DNA of 64,000 nt from Hyperoplus lanceolatus (lineage: Eukaryota > Chordata > Actinopteri > Uranoscopiformes > Ammodytidae): assembly GCA_026929865.2 (NCBI GenBank), contig CM049400.1:15636001-15700000 (forward strand), in the 5' to 3' direction. Below, piece by piece: positions 10,957 to 23,190 of the stretch (position 1 is the stretch's first letter; every line of letters starts with the position of its first letter). The translations under genes and the position numbers were made by a program. The notes beneath the pieces were generated by a model. The model was not told the DNA's origin and did not search any database. It was given only the letters and a program-made list of their open reading frames with translations.

Positions 10957-11651
10957 CTAATTACCAATACAGACGGTGGCTCTAACAGTTGAGAGACAAG
11001 CGTCTGTTGTGACCATCTCCCGGCGGAATGGAATGGCGCCCATGGGCACGCCCGTCGACAGATATGCCCTCTGTCTACATCGAGACAGAGAAGGGGAGAC
11101 ACTGCTGCGGTACCCTGAGCCTCCTCTGCCTGTGTCTCTGTAATGGTGACTGGGCTGCTGCCACATACCACTTAATATAAGCAGAGCTAGGGACGGCCCA
11201 AACGGAAGAGCCCTGAACTGGTACACCTTGCCCAGAAATGCAAAGGGGGAGGACCCCCTGTGCCCCCGGGCAGTAGGGACGTGAAAGAAGCATCTTTCAG
11301 GTCTAATGACACAAACCAGTCCGCCTGAGCGATAGCCTGGAAGACATCTGCAACACGCAGAATGTGGAAGGGAAGAACATTGAGGAACTGATTCAGCCCT
11401 CTCAGTCCAGAATGGGGCGAACCCGCCCTCCTTCTTTGGTACCAGAAAATAGGTTGGGTAGACCGTATCGAACATCGATTAGCGTCCCTAGGGGCTCTGG
11501 GGGGTCGGAGGCTGGGCGCCAGACCCCCTGGCGCCTCAAATGCCGACTGTAGCGCCGTAACTGTTACGGTGCTGGTCAAAATGCGCTGAGAAGCGCTGGC
11601 CCATTGCTTGTCCACCTGAACGTGGCTAAAGCTATCGGCACGGGGTACCAC
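10957..11651 (-). pseudogene. DIRS reverse transcriptase with start of RNase H, internally deleted
   Basis: Two overlapping minus-strand frames (11187-11651 and 10957-11475) share the RT motifs. In order these are VPKKEGGF, LRGLNQFL, WFVSLDLKDA (motif A with its catalytic aspartate) and GKVYQFRALPFGPSLA (motif B region). At least one frameshift joins them. After the PLQRHRQRR stretch the sequence passes almost directly to FRREMVTTDACLST, which resembles the start of a DIRS RNase H domain. The RT motif C (YxDD) and the connecting region, which I would expect between these points, are absent. Without motif C it could not copy RNA. Confidence 0.8.
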
Positions 11652-11949
11652 AGAGGTACCATTTCGCTCTGGGGCCTGAGGTGCAGCTGGCCCAACGTCT
11701 GGCCTGGACTAACTGGAAGAGAACGGAGGGTCTGTTGACACACCTCCGACTGGTGGGACTGCGCCAGCCAACCCCCGCGGCGCCAACGTATCAGTTGACC
11801 TCACCCTGCCTAGCCCCTTAGTCATAATGCAAAGTCTGCAGTGAAGCATCACTGAGGGTCTGTCATTCCGACCCGGCCAAAGGCTTGTGGCTGGCTTCGG
11901 AGCTGCAATTCCTACCCCCGGGTCAAGGTGGAAACCACCCAGAGGTCTA

Positions 11950-13304
11950 TAGTAATATAGCCCAGAAACTACGCTGCTGGGAAAAAACAGCCAGCGGCCG
12001 GCCCTGATGCCCGAGCACCTCTGTGGGCTCTGGGGGGGGGGGGGGAGGAGGGTACTGGTGAGGTTCTGAGGCCCGAGGCTGCCCGGAGGACGGGCGGGCG
12101 GGGGTACACAAGTTATCAGTAGGCTGCTGGGCGGGCTGCTGGGCAGGCCGCTGAGTGGGCCGCCGAGACTTGCATAGGCCATCGTCTCTCGCTGGATGAG
12201 AACGTGCCTGAGAGTGGCTCTGGGGGGCAGCCGAGGAGTCCCTAGGCCTGCCAGGAGTGGACACACTCTTGCGAAGACCCGAAAGCTGCTGGTTGGTCTC
12301 CCAAGCTTGGGCAGCCCGCTCCGGCGTCTCCAGGGCAGCTGATCTAAACAGCTCCCCCGGCGTCACAGGCCCAGCGGAGGGCCCTCCTGCACCTCTCCGT
12401 CAGAGGCGACTTAGCCAGCCAAACCTGGCGGTGAGTCTGGAAAAGGGTGAACATAACGTGCCCTAAGTCCCTGGACATGAGGGCAACGGCCTGCAGTGAC
12501 GTATCGCTATGCCTCTGCAGAGATGGCTCAACTGCAGCTTGTTGCAGAGAGGTTGAGAGCGCCAGCATTAGGTGGGTGAGGGAGTCGCCTACCCAACCCA
12601 TACGTGCCGCTGTATCGTAGGCCTTTAAAAGCAGGTCGTCCGCGACCCTGCACCGGGGCCGGGGACACCTGGCATGCAGCTTCATCGGGAGCCAAAGGCA
12701 GGCTCAACGGGTGGCATGCGACCCAGCCCATATTGCGCTGGAGCCCGCATGGCAGCCAAGGCCTGAGCACTGGGACTAGAATGCCTTCCAGCACACATGT
12801 AGCTCCTCTAAGTACTCCTCCGAAGGAGGGACAGAGAAAGAAGCTGTGGCAGGGCTGCACCTGAAAAAGGCGCTAGGCTGAGCCACCTCTGCCTGAGGAG
12901 CATCGAGCCCCAGGCGAGCCAGAACCGCACGGCTACCGCCCCAGGTTGCAGGGTCAGGAGGAGCTCCTGTATTCTCACCATGTCGGACGACAAGCGATCC
13001 ACCTTGGATGCTAGTTCGTTCCTAGCCCTTTTCCTGGGGGGGGAGGCACTGCTCTACCCCGACGCCAAGACCGGTCGGGCTGAGCCGAAGGAAGTGGTGT
13101 CAATGAGGGAAGGTCGACAGCCGTCGGACGCTCCGCCTCTGCTAGTCTAGCCACCCTGAGTGCCAAGGGCATGGAGCCGCAGTTCATACAGGCCCTCTCA
13201 GTAAGGCCCTCCCGCAAATGCTCAAAGCCGAGACACGAGGGGCAGCGATCATGGCCATCGTCAGGCTCTAGGAGGGCCACACAGGCACCACACACATGAG
13301 CCAT
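11950..13304 (-). pseudogene. DIRS gag-like ORF1, frameshifted
   Basis: The likely start is the methionine at 13304 (MAHVCGAC), not the upstream one at 13373, because the latter lies in leader satellite. The N-terminus carries paired cysteines (CGAC, CPSC, CMNC), a possible zinc-binding module of fish DIRS gag-like proteins. Recognisable coding then changes frame several times: MDRLSSDMVRIQELLL at about 12950-13000, DDLLLKAYDTAARMGW at about 12590-12640, and a proline- and glutamine-rich tail at about 11950-12360. A homopolymer G tract near 12031-12045 marks one unstable point. The protein presumably packaged element RNA; this copy cannot encode it in one frame. Confidence 0.75.
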
Positions 13305-13309
13305 CAGCA

Positions 13310-14200
13310 GAATACTGGGAGAGGGAGCGAAAGCACTGCCTTCACCAGTAAGGTACTTACTCAAAAAACACATGACAGTGTTACCGGGAGAGGACGCGAG
13401 AGCGCAGCCTTCACCAGTAAGTGACTGAGCTCAAATATACAGCAGTGTTGCCAGGAGAGGACGCGAGAGCGCAGCCTTCACCGATAAGTGACTGAACAGA
13501 ATACACAGCAGTGTTGTGTTAACAGTAAGTGTTAACCTTTAAGTTAAGCATTTCATAACTGTACACTTCAAAAGTTATATTATAATCAATACAAGGTGTG
13601 GGTTCCGAAAAACCACTCTGCAGTACTACCAGGAGAGGACGCGAGAGCGCTGCCTTCACTGGAGAGTGACTGAAAAAGAGATACACTGAACGATCCTCCT
13701 TTTCTTTTTTTTTTTTTTTCTTTTACAAAAATAGTTACTAAAAAAATGTGGTAACAACCGAGCTGCTTCTATTAGCAAACAGGGAAGCTATAATAATAGC
13801 TACAAGCGCCGGAAGGGAACGGACACGCTAAGCGCTGTACAGTGTTATCAGTGGCCTAAGTGACTGAACTCAAATGTACAGCAGTGTTACCAGGAGAGGA
13901 CGCGAGAGCGCAGCCTTCACCAGTAAGTGACTGAAAAGAGATACACAGCAGTGTTACCAGGAGAGGGTGCTGTCTTCACTGGAAATCAACTGAAAATAGA
14001 TTCTCTTTCTTTCTTTCTTTTTTTTCTTTTTTTTTTTAAACAAAAAAAGACAAAACATGTGGCAATTCAGAAAACAGCCGAGCTGTCTCTATCAAGGAAA
14101 TCACAAGGGAAGCTATATCTTAGCGGCTACACACAGTGGGGGAAAGCCAATTACGCTGACCCACCATCAAAGTAGCGGCGATAGCTCCTTCAGCGCTACA
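13310..14200. repeat. DIRS 5' leader satellite array
   Basis: Short units of about 60-70 bp, with core CCAGGAGAGGACGCGAGAGC and end CACCAGTAAGTGACTGA, begin near 13376, 13443, 13621, 13882 and 13949. Longer spacers alternate with them, each with a T-rich run, an ATGTGG motif and GGGAAGCTATA. The array lies between the terminal repeat and the gag start, the place of an untranslated leader on the minus strand. A related block is found at 10590-10935. Confidence 0.8.
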
Positions 14201-14314
14201 CAGCTAAACAGCCCCTAGAGGACGAGCTCACCCATTACTCCGACCTCTTTGGTCGCGAGGCTGCACACCGTTAGCAGTTAGCCACGAACAATCGTCCGCA
14301 CGCGGTACTGCGTC

Positions 14315-14471
14315 GCGAGAAGATGAAGGGAACAGATCCTCTGTAGACACCGGGCTATACAGCCCTTCCGGTGTCACGAGGGTCACAGGTGACTATTTTG
14401 ATATAGGTACTCGAACTGCGCATGCGCTAGATGGATATATCCAGTGCTTAATGCACCGCCTCTGGCGGTCA
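14315..14471. repeat. DIRS inverted terminal repeat (high-coordinate copy)
   Basis: Reverse complement of 8529-8685. Read on the minus strand it is the 5' terminal repeat and should contain the promoter. The outermost 18 bp (14472-14489, ending at AAC) are specific to this end and are represented in the internal complementary region. Confidence 0.9.
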
Positions 14472-14489
14472 GTAAGGATGAAATAGAAC

Positions 14490-17400
14490 CGTGGTGGTGA
14501 GTAGTGTGTAGGCCACACCAATTGATCCAAGTATGCAGCATAGTGAGCCGTAGTTAACTTTATTTTCCTCCATTCTGTAGGTTCACTTGCTGCTGTTTTG
14601 TCCTTAGTGCTGTTTTTCTTTGCCATACTTTTGTTTTGCCATACTATTGTTTTGTTTTCAGTATTTATTGAACCAACTGGGGGTTAAATGTTTGTTTGAT
14701 TGAAGTTTTAACAGTTATTGTTTATTTAGGCTGGAGCTGGGTGCCAAACTGTAGGGAGGCTAGGCACCCCTGGTGAGGTCCCGTCACTTGCATGTGAGTT
14801 CAAGCACAGGGATATAACACGTTTTTCACCAGTTTTAGTGTGTAGTGACTGTTGATGTGAGGCACTTGTGGTGAGTGGTAGCACCCCTAGGCACTCCTCG
14901 GCGTAGTTTGCCTCTCAGCAGTTGGCCTCAGGTTTAGTCTGGTAGGTTGTCTAAGTTTGGGACTGCTATTTTAGATATAGTGACTTTTAGATTTTCTATT
15001 TAAATGAGTTTTAGCTATTTTGTAATAAATAATATTTTCTCCTTAGTTATCTTGTCTACTCATTTTTACACATTAATCCTTTTTATCCTTAGTAGTTCCA
15101 GTTCCTGCACATCTTGATTGTTTTCCATCGAAATACAGATTTGGTTTATTTTGAATTCCCGTCTCTGTCAGTTAAACAAATCTGTTTTGCCTTATCAGCA
15201 TTGTTAATATTATTAACACACAAGTTAGATCCTTTATTATACTTTATTTCCAGGGGTGTAATTCCCCTGGTGGTGTTGTCGGTACTCCTCCCCCCTATTT
15301 TCCCCTTCATCGCCCCACTCGCTACACAAGCTTGTGTGAAGACAAATGTGAGCACAAACTTCCACTACCTATACGCTTCGTATTCCTGCCTGTGGCCTGT
15401 GCTGTGTGGACTGCAGGGCTTTAACCAGCAAGTAATTAGTCGGCAGATGTTTTCCTTTATATCACTTTACCTGTTTATTTACTTCATATTGGCTGTTCGA
15501 TTAATGTTACCCACACTTTGCCAAATTTTTTCCTTTTATTTTATCTCATCTGCAGCATGCAAATCCTACTGCTGTCACCTTTTTATAATAATAAAAACCC
15601 CATAGCCTTTGTTCGCAACCTCTGCCTGCCTGCTGTTTCTAATTCAACGCCTCCTCCCACTGGTCATTTGACCGTGACCTCACCCTGCCTATACCCAACA
15701 TCCTCATCCACCAATATTTACAGAGATCAGTTTGTCTTTATTGGCATGAATCATTGTGCTTTAACACCCTCTCCCCCATTTAAAGATGACAACTTGTGGT
15801 CAAAGATAAGCCAGAAGCATATATAGACTTGTGTGTCTGATAGAAGAGAGTGGATTTGGCAGTATTGTCAACTACAGTTTGAGTCTCTCCTCCAAATTCT
15901 CTTATTGAAAAAGAAAGGAATAAACAAGTGGAACAGCTGCCTGTAGGCACAGACTGTTCGGGAATATCCACAGAGAGACAATGGCAATAGGGGGAGGCGA
16001 GAGAGGTTGAGTGACAATTCAAAGAAAGAGCAAAGGGATGCAAGCAGGTGACTCACTTAAATGTATGTCATGCGCACAAATTGAGCTGTAGCCATGCACC
16101 TATGCACAATATCAAGAGGCTTTTTTGTCTTTTAGATCTCGACAGTCGAGATGAGAGCTAAGCTTAGGGCACACAGAGTTGGCAGTTAACGTGTCAAGCT
16201 GTTGTGTATTTCCCATCAGTGCTTTCCAATATCATCGGAGAGACAGGGAAGGGCCCAGTGTCAAGAAGATATAGAGAAACACTGGCTGCTGAAACGACCA
16301 ACAATCAGTGATAAAGTCACTCTTCCTACTTTTGCACCGACCATGCAGACTCTCTCAGGCAATTAACTGTTTATTCCACACATGATGGATATGGAGGTGA
16401 AATGCAGAGGGTTTTCCTGCAGAAGAGATTGTGCCTGACATATAAGACGGTTAACTGAAATAACTGTGTAAAAATGGTACGTCATTTTTACACATACGCA
16501 TTATACTGTGCCAATTAGAAAATCGAGTATGAACACAAGGGGAGAAAATTGCACACATTGCAATGCAGTGCAAATCTTTTACCTCTACAGAGGCTTTTGA
16601 GTTACATACATGTTTGCATGAATATAGAGATTGTGGAGAAACCAATAGTTATTTTCACATTTAAGTCTCAGTCATGGAACAATGATCAATCACTGATAAG
16701 ATTGTTTTGCATAAAACCAATTTGCAATATTCATTTTAACAAGCACCTGCTTCCTGTTCTTGGGTCTTAAAACCCCTCTTGGGAAACCGCCATTATTTTG
16801 CAAGTGTGACAGTAAATTGGTTTGTGTGTTTTCTGTGTGTGTGTGTATGGAAGTGGTGGAGGGGGCTGTTTGAACTTGTTTAGTATTTTGTACATTCACT
16901 GTCTCCATTTGCATCTGTAACTCGGAATCTGCATGCGATTCAGAGGTTTGCAAATGCATGACCGACATACCTTTTTATTTCCATCCCTACTGGTAAAATG
17001 AGAATAATGACAGCTTGGGGGCCTGATGGAACTGACCTTGGTGCTAATGAGCTTCTCATAGACAACCAGCGGTTCTCTATGCACCTTAATTGACACGGCA
17101 CCCCTGCATGCGCCGCTCCACTTACCTGTGTCAATCTTCAGAAGACTTCTCAGCCCTTATCTGCCATAGCTATTTTTTTTCTACTCACCCTCTCAAGGGA
17201 TGCAACATCATCCTCTCTTTCCCTCTCTTAAGTGCTTTTCCATTTAGTCCACCCTAATGTTAATTTATATTTCTTTGTTTTGTCAGAATTAGACACCCAC
17301 ACAATGAGCACAGCAATTGCCAGTCATCATTTGGAGCTGTTGAATTAGATGAGAATTTGCAATGCATGATGAACTCAGACAGTATAGTTGTTTTCAAATT

Positions 17401-17522
17401 GTGAGACACACATTGTGAGTACAATTAAAAAAAAAACATGTTTATGTCCTGCCAAGTATACTATTATGTAAACCTTTTTCTGACCCTGAGGCTTGCCATT
17501 TCCATTGTGATTATTTTTCCTT
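14490..17522. other. Non-coding DNA between the DIRS element and the LINE
   Basis: No exon, RNA gene or paired terminal repeat was recognised. The longest frame (15114-15605, 163 codons) is hydrophobic because the DNA is T-rich, has no family motif, and is probably chance. A short TG-rich tract lies near 16823-16849. Confidence 0.45.
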
Positions 17523-17538
17523 AAAATGCTGCTGTTGA
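17523..17538. repeat. LINE target-site duplication, 5' copy
   Basis: The 16-bp AAAATGCTGCTGTTGA is identical to 23209-23224. The site reads TT|AAAA at 17521-17526, the preferred nick site of L1-type endonucleases. Confidence 0.93.
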
Positions 17539-17774
17539 AAATGGCGGTGGAGTGGAAGGACGTGCATGAGTGAGCTCTGCACTCGGGCCTGTCTGTCTAA
17601 ACTATATTGAACTAAAAAGGCATGCAAATAATTAATTGAAAAGGATATCAGACTAATCAACAGTTCCTAACTTGGACCGAACATTTTATCCCCGAAAGCT
17701 GCAGGTGTGTGTGTGTTTTTGAAACTCTGCGCTGCGTGAAAAATTTGACCGCGAGCAGAACAACGGAAAACACA

Positions 17775-18527
17775 ATGGAGACTATTCTCCGCGCAATCGA
17801 GGACAGCAAGCAAGAGGTTCTGTCAAACATCCAAGCACTGGACAAAAAGGTGAACCAGCTGGACACCTCTATGAGCAATTTGGCAGAACAAAATATTGAA
17901 ATGCAGCAAAGGATTAGTAAAGCCGAAGATGACGTAGCAGAAGCGCTCAAACGCATTCACGCTCTAGAGAAAAACACGGCCTCGCTACAATCCAAGGTGG
18001 ACTATATGGAAAACAAAAGCAGGCAGTCAAATCTGTTGGTCGTTGGCATTCCGGAGGGTTCCGAAGATACGAATACTAGGCCTACAACTTTCCTGCGACG
18101 CCTGATCCCGGAACTACTCGGGAAGGAAAACTTCACAGAGCCACCTTGCATGGAGCGGAGCCACCGGCTCGGTATGCGCAACAGGACCGACACATCTAAG
18201 CGACCTCGGCCGATCATTGTGAAGTTCCTTAACTACCAGGATAAGATGAAGATCCTTCGGCTGGCACGTGAGAAAAGAGAGCTCCGGTTCAAAGATAACA
18301 GAGTTCACTTTTTCCCCGACTTCAGCGAAGCAGTGCAATCCAAGCGCAGGGCGTTCCAGCCGGTGAAACAGAGACTCCAGAAACTGAGAATACGGTATGC
18401 TATGATCTTCCCAGCGATATTATCTATTGAGCATAATGGTATTCAATCGAGGTTTCATTCACCAGAAGAGGCAGAAATCTACGTAAATAGAATACAGGTC
18501 AGTGAACCTGCCTCACCTATGGAATGA
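17775..18527 (+). CDS. LINE ORF1 protein (L1 ORF1p-like, nucleic-acid-binding)
   Basis: An open frame of 250 codons from the ATG at 17775 (METILRAIE). The frame stays open upstream to 17709, but the internal ATG fits better because the coiled coil begins at once. Residues about 1-95 form a heptad-rich coiled coil (DKKVNQLDTSMSNLAEQ, then MQQRISKAEDDVAEAL), the trimerising part of ORF1p. An RRM-like core follows from about residue 103 (QSNLLVVGIPEG) and a basic C-terminal domain (KMKILRLAREK, RRAFQPVKQRLQKL). The protein would coat the element's RNA and act as a chaperone. No stop or frameshift is visible, so this ORF could still be translated. Confidence 0.88.
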   Translation: METILRAIEDSKQEVLSNIQALDKKVNQLDTSMSNLAEQNIEMQQRISKAEDDVAEALKRIHALEKNTASLQSKVDYMENKSRQSNLLVVGIPEGSEDTNTRPTTFLRRLIPELLGKENFTEPPCMERSHRLGMRNRTDTSKRPRPIIVKFLNYQDKMKILRLAREKRELRFKDNRVHFFPDFSEAVQSKRRAFQPVKQRLQKLRIRYAMIFPAILSIEHNGIQSRFHSPEEAEIYVNRIQVSEPASPME

Positions 18528-19227
18528 CAGGGTCATATCGGTGTGTATTATTAGACCCCCGTGCGCACCAATGATAAAGTGATCTCTTGAATATTGTTGT
18601 CATTCAATGTTGTCAGAAGTGAAGGAGAGGGGGGAAAATTCATTGAGGGGTGAAAAGTGAAAAAAAATCAAGCAAATACACACGTGAAATAATAGCACTT
18701 AGTGCTGACAGATGTTTTTTTGTTTTTTTCTCTTTTTTCTCCTCTTTTCTCTCCTTGCTTCCCCAGTTAACATAACATAACAGATGAACTCTTGAATTAG
18801 GTCCTAACTAAATTATATTAACTGATGATTTGCTTTGCTTTATCAAGATGGTAAGGATTATACTAGAGACAAGGTCTGTTTTTCTTTTCTTTTTATTTGT
18901 ATTTTGAAAAACAGCAGTTCTTGCTTGAATGTTGCTAATTAAAATAATTGACAGACATGAGCTCCTTCCTGCAGTGGTTAGGGTATGGCTCGGCACAGCA
19001 CATGTCCTTTGGACTTGGTCTGGGCCTTTTGCTGTTGGGGTGGGAGGAGTTGGGTTATGTGTTTCATGTACTGTGAAGTCAGTGTTTCATTTTGTTTTTG
19101 TTTTTTCTATGTTGTAAATGAGCTAGGTTTATTCATGTTTGTTATCAACAGAGCAGTGCCTTGTACATTACTTTATATGATATGGTGGAATATAAGCCTC
19201 AGTAAAATATATAGAATGTAATCCCTC
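18528..19227 (+). other. LINE inter-ORF spacer
   Basis: Seven hundred bases separate the ORF1 stop from the ORF2 start, with T-rich runs near 18715-18760 and 18880-18900. Many L1 elements have a much shorter gap. No internal ORF or foreign terminal repeat is evident, so it may be a feature of this lineage or an old insertion without visible ends. Confidence 0.6.
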
Positions 19228-22200
19228 ATGTCATTTAATAATTCCATTTTAACTTATTCCTGGAACATCAAAGGATGCAAACACCCCATAAAAAGGAGCA
19301 AAATCTTGTCTTATTTGAAAAAAGAGAATGTAGCTATTGGACTGCTACAAGAGACACATCTAACAAAGGCTGAACACTCAAAACTAAAGAGAAATTGGTT
19401 TGGGCAAGTATTTTCTGCCTCATATAACAGCAAAAGTAGGGGAGTTGCTATTTTGATTAATAAGGACCTTCCACTAAAAGTTGAGCATTGTGAATCTGAT
19501 CCAGATGGTTGCTTTGTGTTTCTATATGGCTTTCTATATGGCAAAATGATAAGCATTTTAAATGTTTATGCTGCACCAAATATCCATTGGAATCTATTTA
19601 CTAAATTAACTTCATTGCTTGTACAATATAGTGCCCCTAATGTTATTACTGGTGGTGACTGGAATTGTGTGTTAGATGGGAAATTAGATAAGCATCCCAG
19701 CAATCTATCAACCATTCCAACCCGTAGACAAAAAGCTATCCGTCAAATGTTAGATGAAGTTGGTCTGATAGATGCTTGGCGTCTGCTGAATCCAGACAGT
19801 AAAGATTATACATTTTACTCCAATCCCCACAAGTCTTACTCTAGAATTGACTTTTTTCTTGTTCTACAATCTTCTATAGAACAAATTGAAAAATGTAATA
19901 TTGGATCTATTCATATATCAGACCATGCTCCAGTCTTTTTGGGTATGCACATTTCATGTAATCAATTAAACAGATACAGTTGGAAATGTAACAGGTCTAT
20001 ACTATCCGACCCAGTTTTTTGTTCCATGGCTCAAAAAGAATTAGAAATGTTTATCCAGGAGAACGATAATGAATACACAAATCCCTCAAACTTATGGGAA
20101 ACAACTAAGGCTTATTTAAGGGGTATTATTATATCATATTGTTCAGCTAAAAAGAAAAATAAGTTGAAAGAACAGAAACGCCTTGAGTTGGAATTACAGA
20201 AAGCTGAATCTGAACATAAACACAATGGTTGCAATGCAAACTGGCACAAAGGTATAAGAACTAGAATGGCCCTAAACACACTTCTATCTCAGAATGCAGA
20301 AAAGGGTTTATTTAGACAAAAACACAAGATATACGAATATGCTAATAGATCAGGGAAGTATTTAGCTAATCTTATAAGTAACAAATCATCAAACAAATCT
20401 ATTGATAAAATCAAGGATAAACATGGGAAGCTGCATTATACAAATTGAAATTTATTGAAATTGCTAATGTATTTAATGAATTTTTTTCATCTCTGTATAC
20501 ATCAAAAACAGTGGGCATGGATGATAAAATGAATGTTTTTTTTCAACGTATAACACTTCCTAAGGTATCTGATGAAGATAGGATTAAGTGTGATATGGAT
20601 ATATCTTGTATGGAGGTTGAGGAGGTGATAGGAACCTTAGCATCTGGAAAGGCTTGTGGACCAGATGGTCTTCCTCCAGAGATTTATAAAACTTTTAAAG
20701 GTACTCTCTCACCCCTAATTATTAAAATGCTTAAATACTCTTTGTCAATCAAAACGCTTCCTCAATCATTACAATTGGCTACAATTAATAAGATACTAAA
20801 AGAAAATAAAGACCCAGAATATCCCGAATCCTATAGACCAATAAGTATTCAAAACACAGACTGTAAAATTTTAGCTAAACTTCTTGCCACTAGGATTAAT
20901 CATATTATACCAAAAATTGTGGGACATGACCAGACTGGCTTTGTCCAAAACAGGCAATCATATTCAAACATTAGGAGATTATTAGGTATTATACAGTATG
21001 TTAAAATTCAGAAACTTAATGCATTAGTGGTATCATTAGATGCCGAAAAAGCTTTTGATCATATTGAGTGGGATTATTTGTTTAAAACTTTAAAGGAGTA
21101 TGCTTTCGGAGATGGGTTTACTGAATGGGTTAAGTTGTTATATTCTGCACCACAAGCATCAGTTTCTATTATGGGGGTAATGTCTTCTCCTTTCTCCATA
21201 AGTAAAGGTACCAAACAAGGATGCCCTTTATCTCCTTTATTATTTGCATTAGCAATGGAACCTTTGGCAGAGATGATTAGATCTAGCTCCTCAGTTGTTG
21301 GTATTCAAACTAAAAAACAAATACACAAGATCTCACTGTATGCAGATGATGTTCTTTTATTTCTGAACAATCCTATATCCTCCGTCTCAGCTGTTGTCCA
21401 GATAATAAATGAGTTTGGGGTGTTCTCTGGCTATAAAGTCAACTATGGAAAATCATTAGCTTTACCACTAGGGAACCTGACCTGTTCTGACTTATCGGGT
21501 TACATTCCTTTTCAGTTGTCCCCTAATGGGTTCAGATACTTGGGAATTAATGTCTGTTGTAATTTCGATTATATGGTAAAAATGAATTTAGACCCAGTGG
21601 TGAATGAAATTCGAAAAAATCTTCAAAGATGGAGCCCTTTGTTAATATCATTGCTTGGCAGAGTTGCCATCATTAAGATGAATGTCTTACCCAGACTATT
21701 ATATCCATTGCAGATGCTACCCAATTATATTCCAGTTAAGTTTTTTAAATCACTACATAGTTTGATAAGTAAATTTGTATGGAAGGGCAATCGCCCAAGA
21801 TTTAAATTGGAGAAACTGCAGTTACCAAGGGACAAAGGGGGGTTAGCACTGCCAAATATAATGTATTATCATTGGGCCTCACAAATAAGATATATTACTG
21901 AATGGTTAAATAATGATGCTAGTTCCACATTTCTGGATTTGGAAAGTATTGGATGTGAACCTGTACTGTCGGATATGCCCTTTATAAATATTGCAATTTC
22001 ACTACAGGGAATAAAAGATAATTTTATTGTTCGAAATACCCTTAAAACATGGAATCAAGTACGTAGACACTTTGGGATTAAAAATCAACTCTCTATTCTG
22101 GCGCCTATTGTTTGCAATCCTGATTTTGAATTGTCATGTTTAGATGTGGGTTTTAAAACATTGAATGATGCTGGTATCTTTCGAATACAAGATCTCTTCT

Positions 22201-23033
22201 CAGATGGGACTTTAAAATCTTTCTCTCAACTCAGGACTGAATTCGATCTCCCTCAAACACAATTTTTTCGTTATTTACAGTTTAGGAGCTATATTTATTC
22301 TATACCAACATATATGAGTGGCTTGAATATCAATCCGCTTGAAAAGACGCTATTAAAGGCCTCTTCTCTAAATAAGAAAGTTTTAAGTTATATTTACTCT
22401 CAAATGTTTGTCAACATCCCTACGATTAATAGTAAAATTTCCTGGGGTGAAGATTTTGGATTCCATCTGGATGAGGGGATGTGGAAGAAGATCTTGTTGA
22501 ATGCAAAGAAAATTACTTGTTCTAATAAATCCTATGAGACTCAATGTAAGATTATCCACAGACTGCATGTTACCCCTGTTATTCGATGCAAATATGACCC
22601 TATGTGCTCATCATTATGTGTGAAATGTAAAAGTAGTTCTGGCACTTATGGACATCTAATGTGGTCATGTCCAAAAATATCAAGTTTCTGGCTATCGGTT
22701 AAAAATGAGATTAAGAACATTTTTAGGTTTGATATTCCACTAAACCCATATCATTTTGTTTTGGGACTGGATGCAAATTGTGAGCGTAGATACAGGTACA
22801 TTCTTAGAGTGGCTTTGTATGCTGCACGCCTCACAATACTACATAAATGGTTAGATGAAGATCCTCCTAATATTACAATGTGGTATGAAAAATGTATGTC
22901 CATCTTGCCATTGGAGAGACTGTCACATGTGGTGCGAAATACGCTTGATGTATTTGTAGGAGAATGGTCCCCATTGGAATTGTACCTGGGGGAGGAATGG
23001 TCTAGAGTGATGTGTATAGGGGTATGCATTTGA
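19228..23033 (+). pseudogene. LINE ORF2 (AP endonuclease and reverse transcriptase) with one frameshift
   Basis: The first frame, 19228-20448 (406 codons), holds an endonuclease/exonuclease/phosphatase-fold nuclease. Its visible catalytic residues are N13 (YSWN), E42 (LLQETH), D144 and N146 (GGDWN), D208 (SRIDFF) and the SDH box at 231-233. The second frame, open to 23033, holds the reverse transcriptase: SYRPISIQNTDCKILAKLL, QTGFVQNRQS, VVSLDAEKAFD, GTKQGCPLSPLLFAL and the active site YADD at 21339-21350. A C-terminal cysteine-histidine motif (CVKC, then GHLMWSC) lies near 22617-22670. The frames meet at 20440-20450, where the change fits a single lost base. Every expected motif is present, so ORF2 was active recently but is broken in this copy. 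Confidence 0.9.
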
Positions 23034-23190
23034 GGAGAGACTGGAGAGCCACACAAGATATTTGATTTGGCACTGCATCAACATGTTATATTTTAGTTTA
23101 TGTTAATTTTATTTCTTTTTGTGGCTGTCTGTTTGTGTCTTGTGGTCTACATGTCTGTGTCACTTTGTGGTTCCTTGTGTTGTCTCACAT

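Larger units (their letters stand above)
8485..14489 (-). mobile_element. DIRS-type tyrosine-recombinase retrotransposon, non-autonomous
   Basis: This element of about 6.0 kb has the diagnostic layout of DIRS retrotransposons. It has inverted, not direct, terminal repeats (8529-8685 and 14315-14471). It also has an internal complementary region (8715-8817) whose two halves are the reverse complements of the two outer edges. In DIRS elements this region is thought to template end joining into a circle, which a tyrosine recombinase then integrates without a target duplication. An AAC/GTT triplet marks both ends (8485-8487, 14487-14489) and the internal junction (8767-8769). Read on the minus strand, the order is leader satellites, gag-like region, RT with the start of RNase H, then tyrosine recombinase, as expected. 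All coding parts carry frameshifts, stops or deletions, and a MITE sits in the recombinase, so this copy cannot move by itself. Confidence 0.9.

Noticed and set aside
11709-12266. Minus-strand frame of 185 codons as a separate gene
   Set aside because: It overlaps the decayed gag-like C-terminus in another frame and has no motif of its own.
15114-15605. Hydrophobic frame of 163 codons
   Set aside because: T-rich DNA gives phenylalanine and leucine codons; there is no family motif, and no flanking exon or promoter signal was seen.
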